Shown here one piece after another: positions 6,522-9,193 of a DNA stretch of 9,193 nt. Source of the DNA: Flavobacteriaceae bacterium. GTDB lineage: Bacteria > Bacteroidota > Bacteroidia > Flavobacteriales > Flavobacteriaceae. Position 1 is the stretch's first letter. The number at the start of each line of letters is the position of its first letter. Below the pieces are notes generated by a model. It did not search any database and was not told where the DNA came from. It worked only from the letters and a program-made list of their open reading frames with translations. Both the position numbers and the translations under genes were made by a program. The stretch is from NCBI GenBank assembly GCA_018623655.1, contig JAAZVG010000053.1, positions 1-9,193 of the forward strand. Reading direction: 5' to 3'.

Positions 6522-7526
6522 ATGAAGTATTTTTTTACAAACTGTATCTTGATATGGGTGTCATGTTCAAGTTTTTCTTTGGTTTATGCTCAATCAGACC
6601 AGTTTAAAGTAGTACTCGATCCTGGTCATGGGGGTAGAGATCCTGGAAACGTTCAAAACGGGTACTACGAAAAAAACATTACCCTTTCGATTTCAAAAAA
6701 GATCAAAACACTTTTAAGTAAAGAACCTGATGTTGCTGTTTATCTGACTAGGGACAAGGATGTGGCAATAGATTTGGATGCTAGAGGTCCTTTTGCAAAT
6801 AAAATTGGTGCAGATGTCTTTGTATCAATACATTGTGATGCTCATGACTCAAATGCTTATGGAGCAGGTACATTTGTGTTAGGCCTTCATCGAGCAGATA
6901 AAAATCTCAATGTTGTTAAACGAGAAAACGCAGTAATCTACAGGGAGGAAGGTTACACTGAAAACTATTCAAAATTTAACAGTGATGCCATTGGTGTGTC
7001 AGTTATTCAGGAGGAAAATCTAAATCAAAGCATTCAGCTTGCGTATAAAGTGCAAAACAGTCTAGTAAAAAAGGCCAGTAGAAGGGATCGTAAGGTTAAA
7101 CAAGCGGGTTTTGTGGTGCTATATGGAACCATTATGCCTTCTGTTTTAATTGAGGTAGGTTTCTTAAGTAATCCGAACGAAGGAGCCTTTTTGAATTCAA
7201 GTGAAGGTCAATATAAAATTGCTGAGGCTATTGCTGCGGCCCTTGTAGCGTATAAGAACGAGTTTTTCATGAATACGGTATCTTTTGAAGTTCCATCTAA
7301 AGAATCTTCAACCTATTATCAGATTCAGCTGGCAGCCTCTGATCGTAAGCTCTTAGAGAACGATCCTTTTTTTAAAGGATTAAAACCAATTTATCGTGAT
7401 GAAGGTTCAGGCGTAATACGTTATTTTTACGGAAGGACGAATTCGTCACAAACCGCTCAAGAATTATTGAATCTGGCGCGTAATAAAGGGTTTAAGGACG
7501 CTTTTATCGCCGAAACGAATGAATAA
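6522..7526 (+). CDS. N-acetylmuramoyl-L-alanine amidase (Amidase_3) with SPOR-like C-terminal domain
   Basis: A secreted zinc amidase that cuts the bond between N-acetylmuramic acid and the stem peptide of peptidoglycan, a role usually tied to daughter-cell separation. I chose the ATG at 6522 (334 residues) because it gives a standard signal peptide (MK start, hydrophobic core, VYA23-Q24 cleavage) and leaves a leader after the likely promoter; ATG 6504 would add six residues. Zinc ligands are His36 (DPGHGG), Glu50 (GYYEKN) and His104 (SIHCDA); the catalytic Glu211 is in VLIEVGFLSN. Between His104 and Glu211 lies an AmiC-type insert, roughly 128-171, that could be an autoinhibitory helix. The tail from about 265 to 332 (YYQIQLAAS to KGFKDAFIAE) resembles a SPOR peptidoglycan-binding fold. 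The stop codon abuts the ATG of the MCE gene. Confidence 0.93.
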   Translation: MKYFFTNCILIWVSCSSFSLVYAQSDQFKVVLDPGHGGRDPGNVQNGYYEKNITLSISKKIKTLLSKEPDVAVYLTRDKDVAIDLDARGPFANKIGADVFVSIHCDAHDSNAYGAGTFVLGLHRADKNLNVVKRENAVIYREEGYTENYSKFNSDAIGVSVIQEENLNQSIQLAYKVQNSLVKKASRRDRKVKQAGFVVLYGTIMPSVLIEVGFLSNPNEGAFLNSSEGQYKIAEAIAAALVAYKNEFFMNTVSFEVPSKESSTYYQIQLAASDRKLLENDPFFKGLKPIYRDEGSGVIRYFYGRTNSSQTAQELLNLARNKGFKDAFIAETNE

Positions 7527-8504
7527 ATGAACGCATTGAGATTTACTAAAGAAATAAAGGCTGGGTTGATTGTTGTTCTTGGAATAGCTGCATTAGTACA
7601 GGGGTTTAGTTATCTAAAATCAAATAGTTTATTAGGTAAGTCGACCACTTTATATGCAGTGTACGATCATGTGGGTGGTTTACAGCCAGGTACTGCAGTT
7701 TCTTTAAACGGTTATAGTATTGGTACTATCGATGATATTACTTTTTTAGATGAATCAGGGAAGCTACTTGTCTCATTTACTCTGACAACAAATCTGCCGA
7801 TACCTGTAGATTCAAAAGCTGAACTTTACGATACTTCTGTTTTGGGGGGTAAAGGATTACAAATCGTGCTTGGAACACCAGATATGGCAAATGTTCAGGA
7901 TAAAGACACATTGATTACCTCTGTAAAGATAGGGATGACAGATAGAATCACCGAACTTATGGAACCTCTAGAAGCTAAAGTGAACAGTGCAATAGTAGAG
8001 ACTGATTTGTTAATGCGAAATTTGAATCAACTTCTAGATAGTGACTCGCAAGCTTTGTTAAGAGAAACACTTAAGAATTTGAGTGATACTAGTTCCTCTT
8101 TAAAAGTGATTGCTGAGAATGTAAGTGAGAACTTAACTGCTAATGAGCAAGCCCTAGGAACTATTCTTGAAAATACAGCTGCGTTAACATCGAATTTATC
8201 AGATGTATCTAAAACGTTGAATGAAGCTGATTTACAGGGGTTATTTGCTGATTTAGATTCTTCGGTTTCTAATACTAAAGAATTACTTGAAAGTATAAAA
8301 AATGGAGATGGAGCTGTTGGTCAACTATTTACCAATGAGCAGTTATATATATCATTGCGGGAGAATTTGAATCAGTTAGAGTGGCTATTGCAAGACCTAC
8401 GCTTAAATCCAAAGCGGTACTTATCTGTCTCTGTTTTTGGTAAAAAACAGAAAGAGTACGTTCTTCCTGAGTCAGATCCTGCTAAGTCTTCTAATAATCA
8501 ATGA
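7527..8504 (+). CDS. MCE (MlaD-like) lipid transport protein
   Basis: A 325-residue inner-membrane-anchored periplasmic protein of the MCE family, which binds phospholipids and shuttles them between membranes, normally with a MlaE permease and a MlaF ATPase. One N-terminal membrane helix lies at about 11-30 (GLIVVLGIAALVQGF). The MCE domain is at about 38-118 and shows the usual pattern: VGGLQPGTAVSLNGYSIGTI (49-68), then SVLGGKGLQIVLG (104-116). A long helical, probably coiled-coil region follows (about 138-290) with repeated NLS/NLT heptad-like spacing. The end carries GDGAVGQLFTNEQLY (260-274) and NPKRYLSVSVFGKK (294-307), a conserved ending of Bacteroidota MCE proteins. It starts directly after the amidase stop (TAAATG), and its stop overlaps the next start (ATGA), so translation is likely coupled. 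No MlaE or MlaF gene is in the window. Confidence 0.92.
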   Translation: MNALRFTKEIKAGLIVVLGIAALVQGFSYLKSNSLLGKSTTLYAVYDHVGGLQPGTAVSLNGYSIGTIDDITFLDESGKLLVSFTLTTNLPIPVDSKAELYDTSVLGGKGLQIVLGTPDMANVQDKDTLITSVKIGMTDRITELMEPLEAKVNSAIVETDLLMRNLNQLLDSDSQALLRETLKNLSDTSSSLKVIAENVSENLTANEQALGTILENTAALTSNLSDVSKTLNEADLQGLFADLDSSVSNTKELLESIKNGDGAVGQLFTNEQLYISLRENLNQLEWLLQDLRLNPKRYLSVSVFGKKQKEYVLPESDPAKSSNNQ

Positions 8505-9193
8505 TAGATTCAATACTTTTTTTTATTCTTCTGGTTTGCGGTATTGGGTTTTTTATTAGAAACAGCAAAAAAATCATTGCCGCAATTCATCTAGGAACAC
8601 CTCTAGTTAAGGTGGATAGAAAAAAGGAACGCTGGGTTCAGATGTTCCGATTGGCATTCGGTCAACAAAAAATGCATCGAAATCTTTTAGTGGGGCTATT
8701 ACATCTAATTGTCTATCTAGGTTTTATTATTATCAACATTGAGCTTTTAGAAATTATAATTGACGGGTTGCTCGGAACCCATAGAATTTTTAAAGATTTA
8801 GGAGTATTCTACGATTTTGCCATAGCTACTTTTGAGATTTTTGCGTTTCTAGTAGTGGTTTCGGTGGTGGTGTTTTGGATGCGACGAAATGTAATGCGAA
8901 TTGCAAGATTTTGGAGTGTCGAAATGAAAGGTTGGCCAAAATCTGACGCGAATTGGATATTGATCATCGAATTCGTGTTGATGGTGTTGTTACTTACAAT
9001 GAATGCTGCTGATTATGCGCTTCAGCTCAAAGGTTACGAAGCTTATCCGTTAGCTGGTACATTTCCAGTAAGTGCATCTTTAGAACCTTTTATGAGTCAG
9101 TTTTCGATTGATTCCCTCGTGATCATTGAACGCTCTGCTTGGTGGTTACATATCATTGGTATTCTATTTTTTCTCAATTATCTGTATTATTCA
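8501..9193 (+). CDS. Membrane-anchored (Fe-S)-binding oxidoreductase, N-terminal part (partial, 3' end outside window)
   Basis: An open frame starts at ATG 8501, overlapping the MCE stop codon by 4 nt (ATGA), and runs through the last base without a stop (231 codons). The visible part is a membrane domain with about five hydrophobic segments: 3-19, 62-82, 105-126, 152-169 and 214-230. It begins MIDSILFFILLVCGIGFF. Histidines in or beside the helices (His59, His68 and His217 in WWLHIIGILFF) could bind haem as in the NarI/HdrE-like cytochrome b fold. By resemblance to flavobacterial proteins with this N-terminus and this position after an MCE gene, the missing part should carry a 4Fe-4S dicluster and CCG (heterodisulfide reductase-like) domains. 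No cysteine cluster is visible here, so the Fe-S assignment depends on family resemblance. Substrate and electron partners are unknown. Confidence 0.75.
   Translation, partial: MIDSILFFILLVCGIGFFIRNSKKIIAAIHLGTPLVKVDRKKERWVQMFRLAFGQQKMHRNLLVGLLHLIVYLGFIIINIELLEIIIDGLLGTHRIFKDLGVFYDFAIATFEIFAFLVVVSVVVFWMRRNVMRIARFWSVEMKGWPKSDANWILIIEFVLMVLLLTMNAADYALQLKGYEAYPLAGTFPVSASLEPFMSQFSIDSLVIIERSAWWLHIIGILFFLNYLYYS

Noticed and set aside
6549..6575. Lipobox (WVSC) in the amidase signal peptide, making it a lipoprotein
   Set aside because: The -3 residue is Trp, not Leu/Val/Ile-like, and a good signal peptidase I site (VYA-QS) follows directly, so ordinary secretion is more likely.
7938..8398. Tandem repeats in the helical part of the MCE gene
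   Set aside because: The repeated Asn-Leu-Ser/Thr pattern reflects heptad-like coiled-coil spacing at protein level; no DNA-level tandem repeat is present.

Overview
The window looks like ordinary chromosomal DNA of a Bacteroidota bacterium, most likely of the class Flavobacteriia. The evidence is the AT-rich composition, A-rich translation starts with almost no Shine-Dalgarno sequences, matches to the Bacteroidota -7 promoter element TAnnTTTG, a cysteine-free LptD of the Bacteroidota type, and the gene set TamB / PfkA / GAPDH / BadF-type kinase followed by RidA / LptD / amidase / MCE protein / membrane Fe-S protein. No mobile element, CRISPR array, tRNA, rRNA or sign of recent transfer was seen. 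Coding density is very high and no gene-free stretch reaches 100 bases.

Left part (1-3267, all plus strand): the C-terminal end of a TamB-domain protein, then a tight run of pfkA, gap and a BadF/BadG/BcrA/BcrD-type sugar kinase (gaps of 35, 29 and 12 nt). This is a small glycolytic block that probably ends in a kinase salvaging an amino sugar. The kinase stops 1 nt from the stop codon of the convergent ridA gene.

Middle part (3269-6429, minus strand): lptD, which appears to start with TTG, followed by ridA. The two genes overlap as TAATG. LptD is the outer-membrane LPS translocon; RidA is a reactive enamine/imine deaminase.

Right part (6504-9193, plus strand): a secreted N-acetylmuramoyl-L-alanine amidase, an MCE (MlaD-like) lipid-transport protein and the N-terminal membrane part of an Fe-S oxidoreductase that runs off the window. 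They are packed end to end (0 nt gap, then an ATGA overlap), so they form one operon. The operon diverges from lptD across about 74-92 nt holding candidate promoters for both directions and a 7-bp direct repeat spaced one helical turn.

Taken together, the region is mainly about cell-envelope construction (TamB, LptD, amidase, MCE protein), with a central-glycolysis block inserted. I did not find a convincing undescribed system. The most useful leads are the divergent control region, the Asn in the PfkA GGDGS motif, the AmiC-like insert and SPOR-like tail of the amidase, and the disulfide-free LptD.
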